The notes under the pieces were generated by a model that was not told the origin of the DNA, ran no database searches, and saw nothing but the letters and a program-made list of their open reading frames with translations. From NCBI RefSeq assembly GCF_019578655.1, contig NC_063263.1, positions 12,399,001 to 12,463,000 of the forward strand: a DNA stretch of 64,000 nt, read 5' to 3'. Of this stretch, positions 1 to 13,050 are shown piece by piece (positions within the stretch are counted from its first letter, which is position 1; each line of letters begins with the position of its first letter). This DNA is from Ricinus communis (lineage: Eukaryota; Streptophyta; Magnoliopsida; Malpighiales; Euphorbiaceae). The position numbers and the translations under genes are program-made.

Positions 1-770
1 ATGAATAACTTTTGTCTTTTCAACAGTATGATGTGCAGATTTTGTGTAGTTAGTGAACAAGGGAATGATAAGAAAAAAAGGTGGTTCTTCTTGTTCATAT
101 TTGATGGGTTGCAGAATATGGATAGTGAAGATATAAGTTGGAAAAATAAGATTGGAATTATCTTGGTCACAAGTAACATTGGATCAACATGTTCTTAGAA
201 AAGAACTTAAGATGTAGCCTTTATTTGACATGCAATTTTTAATGGAGAAACATAACAAAGTTGTTGGTCGAATAATTAGTTCTATATATGCAGAGGTGAG
301 TTTAAGAAAGAGTATTTATGGTTAAAGTGTGTTCAAGAAAGAGAATTTTCTTTAGTAAAGAAGAGTATTTGTTTTGCTCAACCAAAAAGAAAAGAATATT
401 TGTTTTGAAAAGAAATGTGCATATTGAGAGAAAAATTAGAGTATTATAGAGAAAGAAGTGGAAGAAGAAGAAGAAGTGCGGCGACGTGTACTGTAAAGAG
501 TCCCAAATTTAAAAGAAGTTTGACGCAACTTTCGCTCTTCAACACCGTCATTAACAGGTCAAAAGAGGGGCTTAAGAACTTCGTTTGGCAAAATATTATG
601 TGCAACTAGCTAAAAGAAAACATAGAAGGTCAATCTGTACCTGAGGTTATATTTTAAGAGCAAATTTGAGCATTTTCCCTAATATAATCAAAATGTTTCG
701 CTAAAAACTGCCTTGCCTTGGTGTAATAAGCCAGAATAACTATATCAGGTTCAGGGTCATTATCTAAGGA
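1..770. other. Upstream spacer, no gene seen
   Basis: AT-rich sequence with only short open frames (the longest about 65 codons) that show no recognisable domain and no splice partners. I see no RNA gene or clear repeat here. Confidence 0.5.
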
Positions 771-774
771 TTAT

Positions 775-1025
775 TGTCTAAAAATTCGAAATCCCATTCA
801 TTTCGACTCCAACTATTGCGTCTCCAGAAGTACACGCTGGACTCTAGAGGGTAATATCCGCAAACTTGAGTCCCTGCTCCTAAGCCTCGGGACAATCATT
901 TTACAGTGTAACAGTCCACTTGGCTGAGGTTGGAGGTTTAGCAATCGCTGGAAATGCTTGCATTGGCTGCATACAACTATATGACGGGAGAAATTCCGAT
1001 TTGCCTAGCAAACTTTTCGCTGTGA
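775..1025 (+). pseudogene. Possible decayed leucine-rich-repeat relic
   Basis: About 250 bases upstream of the intact receptor kinase, one reading frame near 920-1015 spells a stretch resembling a plant LRR unit (LEMLALAAYNYMTGEIP, then a short LANFS-like piece). It is interrupted by stops on both sides. The GEIP motif and leucine spacing fit the extracellular LRRs of the neighbouring gene, so this could be the remains of a tandem copy. The match is one repeat long, so chance similarity cannot be excluded. Confidence 0.3.
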
Positions 1026-1942
1026 ACTGCAGAATATAATTTAGTGTGGAAAACTCTGGAGGACTTGATCATTGACGAGTTTTTTTTTTGAAACCAAATC
1101 AGCATACGTATATTAAATAAGCATGATGACAAATTCTTAATCTCTTTTTTACACATTAATATCCAAGAAAGACGACTTCTTGCTTGAATTAATTTCAGGA
1201 GAACAACCCTTCTTGAAGGATCAAATAATCAAATATGTTTCAGCTCTTCTAGAGCGTTTTAAAGAATGCAATTCTGAGTCTAAGAGCGCATCCCATGTTC
1301 GATCTCTGCATCCTGAAATTACCTCTTAGATACTGACTGAGAAAACTGAAGAAACCGAAAAATTTAGATTTGACATGTTTATCCACTTTCTTGTTTGTTT
1401 CTGGCTTTAAGCTACTGTTAATGATAATTTACCCTTTTTTCTTCTGGTACAAAATTATGTTTTCTACTTGATACTAATTAAATAATAGCTTCTTTAATTT
1501 GTAAGATGCTAGTTAAAGACTAAAGAATATCAGTTATTGTGAATAAGCATATTATTGGGGACTTGAGAGTGAAAGCCTGACAAGGTTCCCTATCAGAAAC
1601 AAATTGCAATAATGTTTTAGGATGGATGATATTGAATTTACACATTGCGTTATTGCATATTAAATCTTTAGCGGTTGGATCAATTTTCTTTCATGAGAAT
1701 TTGACCTGAGAAAATTGAGGTGATGATAAGATTTATACCTGATAAAAAAAATGATATGATTTTGCTTTTCAATTAAGACAAAACAAATATAAAGTAGACT
1801 CGATTTCCACAAGCAGAAAATTCAAAAACTGGGGACTACCACAGCTGTTTAGTATTAATTATCTTAAAGTTAACAGCCATCAGCAACTCAATTTTTCCTG
1901 CCTTTATAGCCAGCTAACCTGTCCTGCCTCTTCTAAGCCAAA

Positions 1943-4900
1943 ATGGAGTTTCACAACCACAGGTCACCTCTTCTTGTTTATCTTCAATTAGTTATTTTCT
2001 TCTTTATCAATGTCCCCTGGCTGCAAGCTAACGCTTCAGGAAATGAGACTGATCGGCTTGCTTTATTGAAATTCAAGCAAGGGATAAGCAGTGATCCTCA
2101 TGGAATCTTCAATTCCTGGAATGATTCTTTACACTTTTGCAAGTGGTATGGAATCACATGCGGTCGCCGCCATCAAAGAGTCACATCCTTGGATTTAAAA
2201 GGGCAGAATTTGATTGGATCCATATCACCACACATTGGCAATTTGAGTTTTCTCAGGACTCTTGATCTTGAAAACAACAGTTTTCATGATCATATTCCGC
2301 AAGAAGTTGGTAAGCTCTTCAGACTGCAGTATTTTCTTCTCAACAACAACACACTACAAGGGGAAGTTCCGAGCAACTTAAGTCGCTGCTCCCAGCTCAG
2401 GATAATTGATTTACTGTTTAATGAAGTTGAGGGAAAAATCCCTGCAGAGCTTGGCAATTTGGCAAACCTAGAAATGCTTCTTCTTGGTGTAAACAAGATT
2501 AGAGGGGAAATTCCAACATCACTTTGCAACCTTTCATCTCTCACCAGATTTTCTGTTACTAGAAATAATTTGGTGGGAACTATTCCAGTTGATATGGGAA
2601 GATTAACAAGCTTAACATTTTTCACAGTTGCAGCCAACCATCTATCTGGTATTATCCCTGCATCTCTTTTTAATATCTCTTCAATCATTTTCTTTTCAGC
2701 AGCAGCAAACCGACTGAATGGAAGTATACCAGATAATATAGGCCAAACCCTCCCAAATCTTCAACAATTTCACATTGGTGGAAATGAATTCTCTGGTTCG
2801 GTCCCAAATTCTTTTTCCAATGCTTCTAATTTGGTAAAGTTTTCTATTTCTATAAACAGATTTGAGGGACAAGTTCCAAGGTTTGGAAATCATCAAAATC
2901 TTTTGTGGCTAGAGGTTTCCCAGAATAATTTAGGGAACAACTCAGCAAATGACTTGGAATTTCTTACATCTTTAAAAAACTGTAGCAATTTGGAAATCTT
3001 GGATGTTGGTTATAATAATTTTGGAGGCTTTTTACCAAATTCTATAGCCAATTTATCAGTTCAGCTTAATGGTTTGTATTTTGGCGGTAATCAAATCACT
3101 GGAATTATTCCAGAAGCATTAGAAAGTCTTATCAACTTAATGGATTTAGGCATGGAGGATAACTTTTTTACTGGTGTCATTCCATCATATTTTGGCAAGT
3201 TTCAAAAGCTTCAACGATTGCTTTTATGGCACAACAGATTGTCAGGTCGAATTCCATCTTCCTTCGGCAACCTCACCCAATTGTCTGTACTTATTTTGTC
3301 ACAGAACAACTTTGATGGAAGCATTCCTTTAAGCATTGGAAACTGCAGGAGTTTGAATGTCCTAAACCTTGCGCGAAATAACCTCAACGGGGCAATACCT
3401 CAAGAGCTTACAGGCATTTCTTCCTTGTCAATATTACTAAATTTAGCGCATAACTCCTTTACAGGCAATCTACCAGTAGAAGTAGGGAAACTTGGAAATG
3501 TAAATACTCTGGATGTTGCAGAAAACAAACTTTCAGGTGAAATACCTACAACCATTGGAGATTGTTTGGGCCTGGAATATCTTTATATGGCAGGAAATTC
3601 GTTTCAAGGTACCATCCCTTCATCTTTAGCTTCTTTGAGAGGCCTTCAAGAATTAGACCTTTCGCGGAACAATTTGAGAGGAGAAATTCCAAAAGACTTG
3701 CAGAATCTTCGTTTTCTGCTATATTTGAATTTATCTTTCAACAATCTTGAGGGTCAGGTTCCAACAAAAGGCGTCTTCACAAATGCAAGTGCATTGTCAC
3801 TCATTGGTAATACTAACCTTTGCGGTGGTGTGCCGGAACTTAGTCTACCAAAATGCCCTGTGAAGAAGAAAGGAAATCCTCATCATGCTTTAAAACTAGG
3901 GGTCATAATTTCCTTCTTGGTTCTGTTTGTTCTGTTGGTGTTAGTCTTTCTTTTTGCTTACCGACACAGAAAATCTAAAAAAAGCACTTCTTCTACACCC
4001 TTAATGACGGATCAGAACATAAGGGTCTCCTACCACGATCTTCATCTGGCAACAAATGGATTCTCTTCCGTCAATTTAATTGGATCTGGAAGCTTTGGTT
4101 CTGTATACAAAGGATTTATCAATCAAATGGAAAGTCCAGTAGCCATCAAGGTGCTAAAACTTCAACAAAAAGGTGCTTCCAAGAGCTTCATGGCAGAATG
4201 CAACGCATTAAGGAATGTACGGCATCGAAATCTTGTCAAGCTATTAACATATTGCTCCAGCTTGGATTACAAACAAAATGAATTCAAAGCTCTAATTTTT
4301 GAATTCATGGAAAATGGAAGTCTAGAGAATTGGTTGCATCACAACAATAACGACAGCAACAGTCAGCCCAAAAATTACTTGAATTTCATCCAAAGATTGA
4401 ATATTGCAGTTGATGTGGCGTCAGTATTGCATTATCTTCATGACCTGTGTGAAAGTCCCATCATTCATTGTGACTTAAAGCCGAGCAATGTTCTTCTGGA
4501 TGAAGACATGATCGCTCATGTCAGCGATTTTGGTTTGGCTAGGCTGTTCTTGACCACCGCCGCCGGTGATTTATCTCAGGGTCAAAGCAGCTCAACAACT
4601 GGAATAAAAGGGACTTTTGGATATGCTCCTCCCGGTAACAACTCTTTACTCTTGAACTCTGATGGGAGTTCGTAATATTAACCTCAGTATGTCGTAGACG
4701 ACTCTACTGGCGCTTATTTCATTCGAAAAATTTGCACTCGTTATTAAGCGAACTGAATGAAACTATAAATTGATAGTCCTTCTTAATACATTAACTAAAA
4801 GTATATTGTCAAAAACAAAATGCAGAATATGCAATGGGTAGTGCAGCATCAAAAGAGGGAGATGTGTACAGCTACGGGATCCTTCTGCTAGAGATGTTTT

Positions 4901-5238
4901 CAGGAAAGAGGCCAACCGATAAAATGTTTGAAGACGGTTTGAATCTCCACAACTTTGTGAAGAATGCATTACCAAAAGGAGTGGAGCAGATCATGGACCA
5001 ATCCCTTCTGCCGACTGATATTGAAGGAACATCAGGAGATGAAAAGGAAGACAACAGCAAGGGAAATTTCAGACAAACGAGAGCTAACGATCAGCTGCAG
5101 AAAGGGTTGCTTTCAGTATTCGAAGTTGGAATAGCTTGTTCAAGAGAATCACCAAAAGAAAGAACGAATATGAGAGATGTCTCTAAAGAATTACATTTGA
5201 TGAAAAGTGCTTTTGTTGGAGTCCGGATTTATGGATAG
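1943..5238 (+). CDS. LRR receptor-like kinase, subfamily XII (EFR/Xa21-like, non-RD)
   Basis: Two exons: 1943-4634 and 4826-5238. The 191-base GT-AG intron falls inside the activation-segment motif GYAPPEYA, which splicing restores. The protein is 1034 residues. In order it has a hydrophobic signal peptide (about 1-30), an LRRNT cap (NETDRLALLKFKQGISSDP), about 20 leucine-rich repeats, a C-terminal Cys pair, a transmembrane helix near 650-672, and a Ser/Thr kinase. The kinase shows the GSGSFGSVYKG P-loop, VAIK lysine, IHCDLKPSN loop and DFGLA. The HCD catalytic loop makes it a non-RD kinase, typical of plasma-membrane immune receptors. The family includes EFR, Xa21 and FLS2-like proteins and products named after At3g47570. 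The ligand cannot be read from the sequence. The frame is intact, so the gene is probably functional. The intron position within the kinase is the usual one for this subfamily. Confidence 0.95.
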
Positions 5239-6300
5239 AGAATTTACTAGAATAGCGCAAATTGATTGGCAAATACAGGTACAGTAATTTTAATGGAGGT
5301 TCTTGAAGGAATCAGATATCCATTAGCGTAAGGCTTTAAGCTTGTTATGTACAAATAATAATAGCGAAAGATATAAACAGTAAATATGTCAGAATAAGAC
5401 AAATAAGGCATGGTAACGAGATTTTGCAATGTCTGGTACTCATATTATTCTACTTCGGAAACAAATTTAATCTGCGGAAAGTTGAGCAAGTTAATTTTTA
5501 AGGAAAGGTTGTTTATATACTTTTCAGACTTGATTTTTAAAAAGATTAATTACTAATTAGATTTTTAATTTTATATTCTTAATAATCTTATTTAATTATT
5601 TCAGAATTTTAAAATAAATATTCATATTTTAATTTATTCTTAAAAATTATAATTTGATGATAATTTTTAAAATTTAACATTAAAAGAAATGATTCGGAAA
5701 GTCGATTATACTTATAAAAAAATAATAATTATGAATCAATAAAATTGAATTGTCCTTAACTTAATATTATGAGTATTAAAAGTCTCATATATGTGTATTA
5801 TTTCATGCATCTTAAGTCTAAATATAATAAATTTATTGTTAAATTACTATCTTTTTTTAAGTAGAATTGATTTATTATATTATTTTTCTCGTTGTAAAAT
5901 TTTAAAAATTATTATTAAGAGATATTTTTAAAAATAAATTAAAAATATGAATATCTAATTCAAATTAAAATAATTAGATAAAATTATTAAAATATAAAAT
6001 TTAAGATTTAATCAATAGTTAAATCTTTTTAAAAATAATATTTTATTTTTAAAATATTAGATGCAAGTCAACAAAAAAAAAAGAACTATTTCAAAAATCT
6101 CTTGTATTGTATAAATATTCCTTTAAAAGATATTATTTTTAATTTTTGTTAAAAATATAATGCCGTTGTTTTTTTATTTTTATTTAATTATTTTACTAAA
6201 AAATTTATAAAAATAATCAAAACTATAGTCCTTTTCGTACTCTTAATATTTTTATATAGTAAAATGAAAAAAATTATCCTGTTATAAAAATTTTAAAAAA
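5239..6300. other. AT-rich spacer
   Basis: Very AT-rich sequence between the receptor kinase and the small-protein gene. No open frame with recognisable content, no RNA gene, and no clear terminal repeats. The first part probably holds the 3' UTR of the kinase. Confidence 0.5.
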
Positions 6301-6495
6301 TAACATTTTTGTTATTTTTTCAATAAAAAAAGGCTAAACACAACGACGCCGCATGGAAGAAGGCCCAAAACATTTGCTCCTTTCGTTTCGGCATCCAAGC
6401 GCCCCTTGGTGAAGGTGCAGACATAACAATCACATAGCGGAAGCGGCTCCATACTCCATAGCTGAAGAGTAGCAGCAGCAAAGATAAAAGGAGAG

Positions 6496-8572
6496 ATGTT
6501 AGGGGCATTTTGGGGAACAAGGGTAATGGAGATAGTGAAGAAGCATGATTCTGGAGGCTTAGTATGGAAAAGAATAAAACTCACTACTACCCGTAAAGCC
6601 AATGCTAAGAAGCGTCTCCTCAGAGTTTGGCAGGTCTCTTTCTCTTTCTAAATCAAATTTTATCGCTTCTTATGTATACCCTTTTTGTTATTTTTACAAT
6701 TTATGTGTTAAAAGATTGAATCTTTACTGATCTTATGCTAGGGTTCGATTTCGACGGGTATTGGTTTGTTTTGAAAAGCTCAATTGAAGAGCTTCGATTA
6801 AAATCTACTTATTTATTACAATTTGAGATAGTAATGTTAACCTTCAATTGCTGGAAATCGTTTCTTTCTTTAACAATTTATTTCATGGAAAATTATTTTT
6901 AGCTACTGAGACAAAAAGAATTTGGTTGATGAAGCTTCTGCATCTTTTCAAATTTTTATACTTCGTTAGAAAAATTATGTTTGAAGGGAAATGTTCCTCT
7001 AGAAGGGTATCTTGTCTTCTTTTTGGCAAACCTTGGTGAAGCTTCGATTAGCAATTATATTAGTTCTCCTGAAGGGGGAGGGTGCTGCAATGTGGATTTT
7101 GTTGTCAAGTTAAATGTATTTCTCTGTATATTCTGATTTATGGTGTAAAATGGTGATGGTTAGTCATAAATTAGAGATTCAGAACATTGTTGAATTGATA
7201 TCCAGCTTTTTAGGCATGGGGAGCATAGATGGAGTTTGTTTTTGAGATCCCATTTTAGGAGAAGCCTTGTAGGTTCTGAAAGATTTTCCTTTTCCTTCCT
7301 AGCATGGCTAAATATGTAGTAAAATTGCTTGATGAAAGTTCTAGTTTTACGTTCATGTCTGCTTAGTGGATATTTTTCCCATCTTTTGTCGCTCATTTCT
7401 CTTCATTTCTTATATCCGGAAAAACTGAATTATAGATGCTTAAGAAAAAAATTAGGTGGTGACTTGAGAGAGAATGTTGACTATTCATATTCACCAGTTC
7501 GTGCTTTTGACAATGGTTACTCAATTGCGGGTTTGCCTAGGAAGTTGCATGTTCGATTAAGAAGAAGTTGCGGGCTAGGGGTTATACAAGCTGATAAAGA
7601 TAAATAGTAATTCTTCAAGTAGTCGCTATATTTTGGCTGTTGAAGAGATAGAAGGAGAAGGGTTTAGGGGCTAAAACCTTCATCTGTCCTTATATCTTGA
7701 TGGATGTAGAAGAGGTAAATTTTTGGATGCTTACACTGTTTCTTTTACTTCTTGGACTCCTTGAACTTTGTCTTAGCTGTTTGGTTCACAAGTTTCACCA
7801 ATCTTGGTGCTCGTTAATGAATTATATTTACTAAAAAAGGGTTATTTGTGAAGGAATAGAGTTTCAAAAGGGACCCTGTGTACAAGGTATTGGTTCTGCT
7901 TTCTTATTTTCACATTTTATGTGTCTTGATAATGTTTATCAATGAAAATGAAAAAGCCATATACCCATGGAGTAGAAGAGCCAAAATCTTCAAGCAATTA
8001 AAATGTGGCTAACTGCAAGTTTTTCATAACTAAGTTGAGTGTATTATAGAAAAGTGGATAAGAAGCTATATTGAAATGCTTTATTATTCTAATCTCGAAA
8101 TAAAATATTGCTGATGTTGCTTCTGTGTCCTCAAAATTTAGAAGTATGACTCCCTTATTTAGCTATGTGTCTTTAATTATCTTCCTTTCATGAATTTTTT
8201 TTCCTCAAACTCAAGGTTTATTAGTTTTGTTAATGTTTTGCTTATTTCCAAGTATAGGTATAAAAGATTGATTCCTGACCTTTTCAAGAACCTTTTTGTT
8301 TTCAACTGTTGTAGCTCTGCATTATTTTGGATAGACAAAATCAGCAGCATCACACTTAAATTAACATACTTAATTTAAATGTTTATGGGTGTTTATTAAT
8401 CTTTCTATTATTTTTTGGAAGTGTTATTTCATATCTTGTCTTCATTCTTCTATAACTCTTACAGAATGAAGCTGTCTTGAAGGCCTGTGCTGAACCACCA
8501 CCCTCAAAAACTTCTGCATTGTCTGATGCTACTGGAGTTGCTGAAAAAGATGGCCTTAGCACCCAAACTTAA
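6496..8572 (+). CDS. Conserved small basic plant protein, 81 residues
   Basis: Exon 1 is 6496-6633 (46 codons) and exon 2 is 8465-8572. They are joined across an 1831-base intron with donor CAG|GTCTCT and acceptor ACAG. The product begins MLGAFWGTRVMEIVKKHDSG, continues with the basic run KRIKLTTTRKANAKKRL, and has a Pro/Ser-rich tail (EPPPSKTSAL). I recognise this as a short protein conserved among land plants and usually listed as hypothetical. No biochemical function is known to me. The basic, amphipathic N terminus would be compatible with an organelle protein, but that is inference. The intron is large relative to the 246-base coding sequence. An open frame at 7329-7607 inside the intron resembles no domain I know. 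Confidence 0.72.
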
Positions 8573-11500
8573 CTTGCAAAATTAGCTGAGAACAAGTCTG
8601 AAGGATGTCTTATTTTTGCAACATGAAACCAGATTTGTGCCCGTGTTTGTCCAGGACTATTCAGTTTAGGCTCTATTTTAAGTTGTCTCTCACTCAAGTA
8701 GAAAAGGGTTCATACATTCAATACAAATCGATATTAGTCTTTGCATATTGGTGTTCAGGAGATTAGCTTTATGCTGTTTGATTACTCAGTATTTCTTTTA
8801 GAGCATTTTTCATTTTTCTTTAAATCAAAACAAAGCTGTTCAGGAGATTATGTAATCATGAGTTTGTAGAAGTAGTTGAAAGAAAGGGCACGCTGTGTTT
8901 TCTTGTTTATTGTCCAAAATTGACAATAATATGAAATGGCATTACTTTGTAGTCATAATGCTCGAGGAATATGGCATGAATAAAATGGGGAACATCATAC
9001 GGCTTCTAATCTGTAAATGTGAACTCCCCTATTCTATAGATGATTCCAAGATAGTTTTCCTGACTCTCACAACGACACTTTCCTTTAAAAAAAAGCTGGT
9101 AACGACAACATTTTCCGTATATATCTTGAGATTGTTGGTTGTAGATTGGATATTGCATAATAAATAAATAAATAAATAAAAGCTGCGACTAGACGTAGCT
9201 GTTATATTCAAATTTTAGTGATAATTATTCCCTGTCTGAGCTGTGGTGGGCCAGGCATGCAAATGCAAGTTTAGCAGGGTTTCAGGTATATTTTTCTTTC
9301 ATTAATTTGTTCCTAGTTATAATAAGGTTGTAAAACTGCCCCGCTGGTTATACCGTTTCATTTGCAGCATAAGAATCATTTTAGACCCACAAACATGCCT
9401 TAAGTCATTTGAGCTTGGAACTCTTGACTTTCGTTTCATAATTCATACTATTTAGAGTCCTCTTTCATCATCCTTTCACAGGATATGAAATTAACAATTT
9501 TATGATTTGCAAGGACATAATCCCATTGTGTCATAACAAAAACCAATTCTATTTTTCGGATGCTACAGTAAGATTTCTTGCAATGATTGATCAGATAAGG
9601 AGAAAAAATAATAGCTACAAATAATTATTCTCATACATGAATTAGTTATGGCCTACCACAGATGACTATTGCCCCACTTGATTGACAAAAAAGACTTTAT
9701 ACAGAGCTATTAAAGTCAGCAATGTACACTGCAATATACCCATTTTGTATTTCCTCTTTCTTTTTTTAAATTAAAAAAAAAAAAGGAAAAAGAAAGAAAA
9801 CCTGTGTTTGTTTCTAAATATACAAGTAACGTGAAGAATTTTGATTGCTTTGATAAGCAGATGATTCTAAAACCTCAATTACAAGTAACCTTTGGTCGGC
9901 AGTTTCCTACTCTTACTTCCGCCAATTCCAATTCCACCACAAACAGACCCTGTTGCTGCTGCCTACTGACTTTTGATGTTCACTCAGCTTACTGAAATTC
10001 CCTGACAAAATCATACCATGGAAACATTGATTCTACTTTACAAAAAAAATGAGACCTACTTTATGATACTTTAGGTGCAGAATCATATCTACTACTACTA
10101 CATTTACACTAAAGTTGATATTCTGCTAGATTTGATTTTTCATGATTACAAATTTATCAATTTTTAGCAGCATTTCAACTTCTTTCTTTTTCCTGTGGAA
10201 AAAAAATACAGTTATTTTTCATTTTCTTTGTGTAGGTTATCTATCACTTCATGAATGTATGATGATGCTCCTTTCAGCACCAAATTTTGGTGGCAATTTT
10301 CTTAGAGGTTTGAAAAGATTGATTATTCTTATCAATAATTTTGATCAATTCAATAATTGAAACTGCTATAATTAGTCATATAATTCCTTCAGATTATCTT
10401 AATTTGCATTCTTGTGAGTGTACATTACATGTGGGTACACATGTGAAGTGTCTTTGACACCCCCCAAAACTTTATTTTAGGGTCCCAAATTCCACCAACA
10501 AATTAGATGCTCTCTTTTGGAGATCATACGCCTGTTATAATCTAATCAAATGTTCTTCTTTCTTTCAATATTTAACTAGTTTGATCCCATATTCTCCCTA
10601 CTCGTACAAGGGCTGTTCTCCTCCAGTGAATTTTTTTTTTCTTTGTTTGTTTTTACTTTCCCATGTTCTCTTGTATGAAAGGGTACATGGGCAAGCATGA
10701 AATGAGGTTGGGAAGAATTGTGTGCATTGATTTTGCTCATAGAAATGGAAATTAATGTTCTAAAGGAAACTAGAATAGTATAAGATGCCTTTGTCCTTTG
10801 TCTTTTATTGGTTGACACAAAGAATCTTATTCTCATCAACCCATGAGAGGCTGCAGCATCCAAGCCTTAATTTATATAGAAAACTCTCTCCTGTCTTGTT
10901 CCCTTTTTAAGCATAAACAAGTTCCATTCTTTATCAGGAGAAGTGTTAGTATTAATTATGTTGGAATCATTTTCAATAAAAATTGGAAAACATGAAGCAT
11001 TAATTGAAAGAATCCTTTTGGTTTGTTTTTCAAAAAAAAAAAAAAAAACAAAAAAGGAAAATCTTATGGGGTTTAGTGTTGAGAAAAATAATTAAGAAAG
11101 AGCTAAAGTCATAAAGATTCCAGTAATGAAATTCTCAAGGAGAGGATATAGTATTAAGTTCTTTCTAATGTTTGCAATATGGACAGGAAAGAAGCCCCAT
11201 GTGCTGATGTGCAGATGCCCTTTTTCTCACCATAATTTGTTGTTCAAGTAAATATATACATATATATGTGTTTGTGCACAAGGGATCTGCTTTCTCTACA
11301 AAGTAGTGGATAGATAATGTACATTTTCTCCCCTTCTTTCCTTGGATGCCTCTCTTTAAAAATGTATTTATTTACACATGTATATCTACTTTGCAGTATC
11401 TTTTGCCTCAAAAATCATTTGCCTTTTAATTGGTAACAATAAACTAAAATTTTGTTTATTGAGCAACAATGGGTGCCAACCCGATCTATTCCTTTCCACT

Positions 11501-11728
11501 GTATCCATGATTGGCTAAGAATATGGTATATTATTTTCTTAAAGAAAGTAGGTAGCACTATATTCATTTCCATGACTTTATTTGCAATTCAACACCAAGA
11601 TTTCCTAAACCCTTGAAAAAGAATTAAACTGGTTTCAATTTTTTCATTGATATTCGCATATTGTTGCAAGATTAGCTGAATAATATATTTGATACCAATT
11701 TTCCTTGCAAGAAATTGAGGTGTTTGTT
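8573..11728. other. Intergenic region
   Basis: The first bases are probably the 3' UTR of the small-protein gene. The rest is AT-rich. It contains a short (TAAA)n tract near 9160-9181 and A/T homopolymers near 9775 and 11030. The 95-codon open frame at 10576-10863 (-) has no recognisable domain. I see no gene here that I can support. Confidence 0.5.
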
Positions 11729-12777
11729 TCAAGTACTCTTCCTCTTACAAGAATGAAAAGAAAAACTAATGGAGGAACTAGTTTCTTCTTGATCTAACCC
11801 ATTGGAAGAGACCTCAGTGATGCCACTAGAACATGGCGATGAAGGTTGAGGACCAACATCTGAGCACTCTACCATCGTAAATTCCATGAAACTAGAACTC
11901 ATCACCTCACTGCAGGTGCTTGAGGACTTGGAAATTGTCCCTTGTTTTTTAGATCTCCTTTTCTTCTGAAATACGCGGTAGACTACCCAATCTCCTAAGT
12001 TCAACTTAAATACCTGCACATATTCCAAAGTTTCAAGATCAAATCCATTAGGTCTTGAAGTAAAAATAATTAATCACTTTGATTATTGTTTATACTACAT
12101 AAGATTAACTGTTTTATATTATACCTGGGATGTGTTGAGGAGCGTTCCTGAGCCAACAAGGCGATATTCATGCATGATCCATTGAGTTTTAGACTCATTA
12201 GGATTTTTCCCTTCACAGAAAAGGAAAGTTTTTCTCAATCCAACTATATGATTGCCAAAAGAAGCTATGATTGGCCTGCCTTTGCCTGTAGGTTTCCAGT
12301 AACCAGAACCAGCAGCTCTTCTGTTTCTGTTTTCACTTTCATTTCCAAGTTTTCTACTAAAGAAATACCTCTTTTCCTTCAAATCACCTAGAACAGCAAA
12401 AGAGTATATGACATCACAAGATTACGATATGAATTGAAAAGCTTGTAGTAGATATAATGTGACTAGCTAGGTGTACCGTATCATGTGTTTATACTTGTAT
12501 GTATATATATTCTTTTTTATTGAACGAAGCTAATAGTAGGAGAAACCCTAACAAATAATGAAGAGATTCAAGAAAGCAACAGGTTGTGGGATAAACCTGG
12601 CAAGTTCCAAGGATCAGTTTGGAATACATCAAGCTCCGGAATAACAGAAGCAGGCAATGGAAAGCCAAAGACTTTACGTCTCAAGTAATGAACAACGAGC
12701 TCTTCATCAGTAGGATGAAACCTATACCCAATAGGCAATTTCATCCCTCCATTGGCTACAAGATTTGACTTCTCCAT
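11729..12777 (-). CDS. NAC-domain transcription factor, NAC083-like
   Basis: Three exons on the - strand: 12777-12597, 12387-12125 and 12013-11729. They join in frame to 242 residues. The N-terminal 150 or so residues form a complete NAC DNA-binding domain with subdomains in order: [19 protein letters not shown] (A), the [17 protein letters not shown] segment (B), the YFFSRK and [17 protein letters not shown] segments (C), [14 protein letters not shown] with WIMHEYRL (D), and [15 protein letters not shown] (E). The basic KKRRSKKQ stretch is a plausible nuclear localisation signal. The C-terminal 75 residues are Ser/Thr-rich and acidic, as in NAC activation or repression regions. Intron positions match the standard NAC gene plan. 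The closest family I recall is NAC083/VNI2 and relatives (xylem, stress and senescence regulators). The target genes cannot be inferred. The start is the first ATG, with [12 protein letters not shown] preceding subdomain A. Confidence 0.93.
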
Positions 12778-12906
12778 TTTCTTTTCTCCTGCACCTTATG
12801 ATTAACTAATGATGAGCTCTGAAAGAATCAAGTTCTGAGTTATATATAAAAGAAATAGCTTCTGAACCTTGTTAAACTTAACAAGGTTGAGCTCAATGGA
12901 GAAGAA

Positions 12907-12918
12907 ACTAAAAACCCA
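12907..12918 (-). promoter_or_regulatory. Minimal upstream ORF in the NAC leader
   Basis: In the inferred 5' leader, an ATG about 140 bases before the main start opens a three-codon frame (Met-Gly-Phe-stop). It is the only ATG I find between the candidate TATA box and the start codon. Any effect on translation is inference. Confidence 0.3.
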
Positions 12919-13035
12919 TGTAGTAGGAAAGGAAACAAAAATAAATTGGACGAGAAGTGAACCCAAAAAGAAAGCAAAGGAAGAGCGGAGAGCTGTATTT
13001 GTTGGGTTTGAGAGAGGAAGGAAAGACAAAAGTTA

Positions 13036-13050
13036 GTGTATATATATAGA
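13036..13050 (-). promoter_or_regulatory. Candidate TATA box of the NAC gene
   Basis: On the - strand the sequence TCTATATATATAC lies about 265 bases upstream of the NAC start codon. This would place transcription start near 13005-13010 and give a leader of about 230 bases. The assignment rests on sequence and position only. Confidence 0.35.

Noticed and set aside
2290..2688. Long - strand frame inside the LRR gene
   Set aside because: Antisense shadow of the leucine-rich repeats.
10576..10863. 95-codon open frame on the - strand
   Set aside because: No domain, no splice partners, low-complexity Lys/Ser-rich end. Best explained as chance in an AT-rich spacer.
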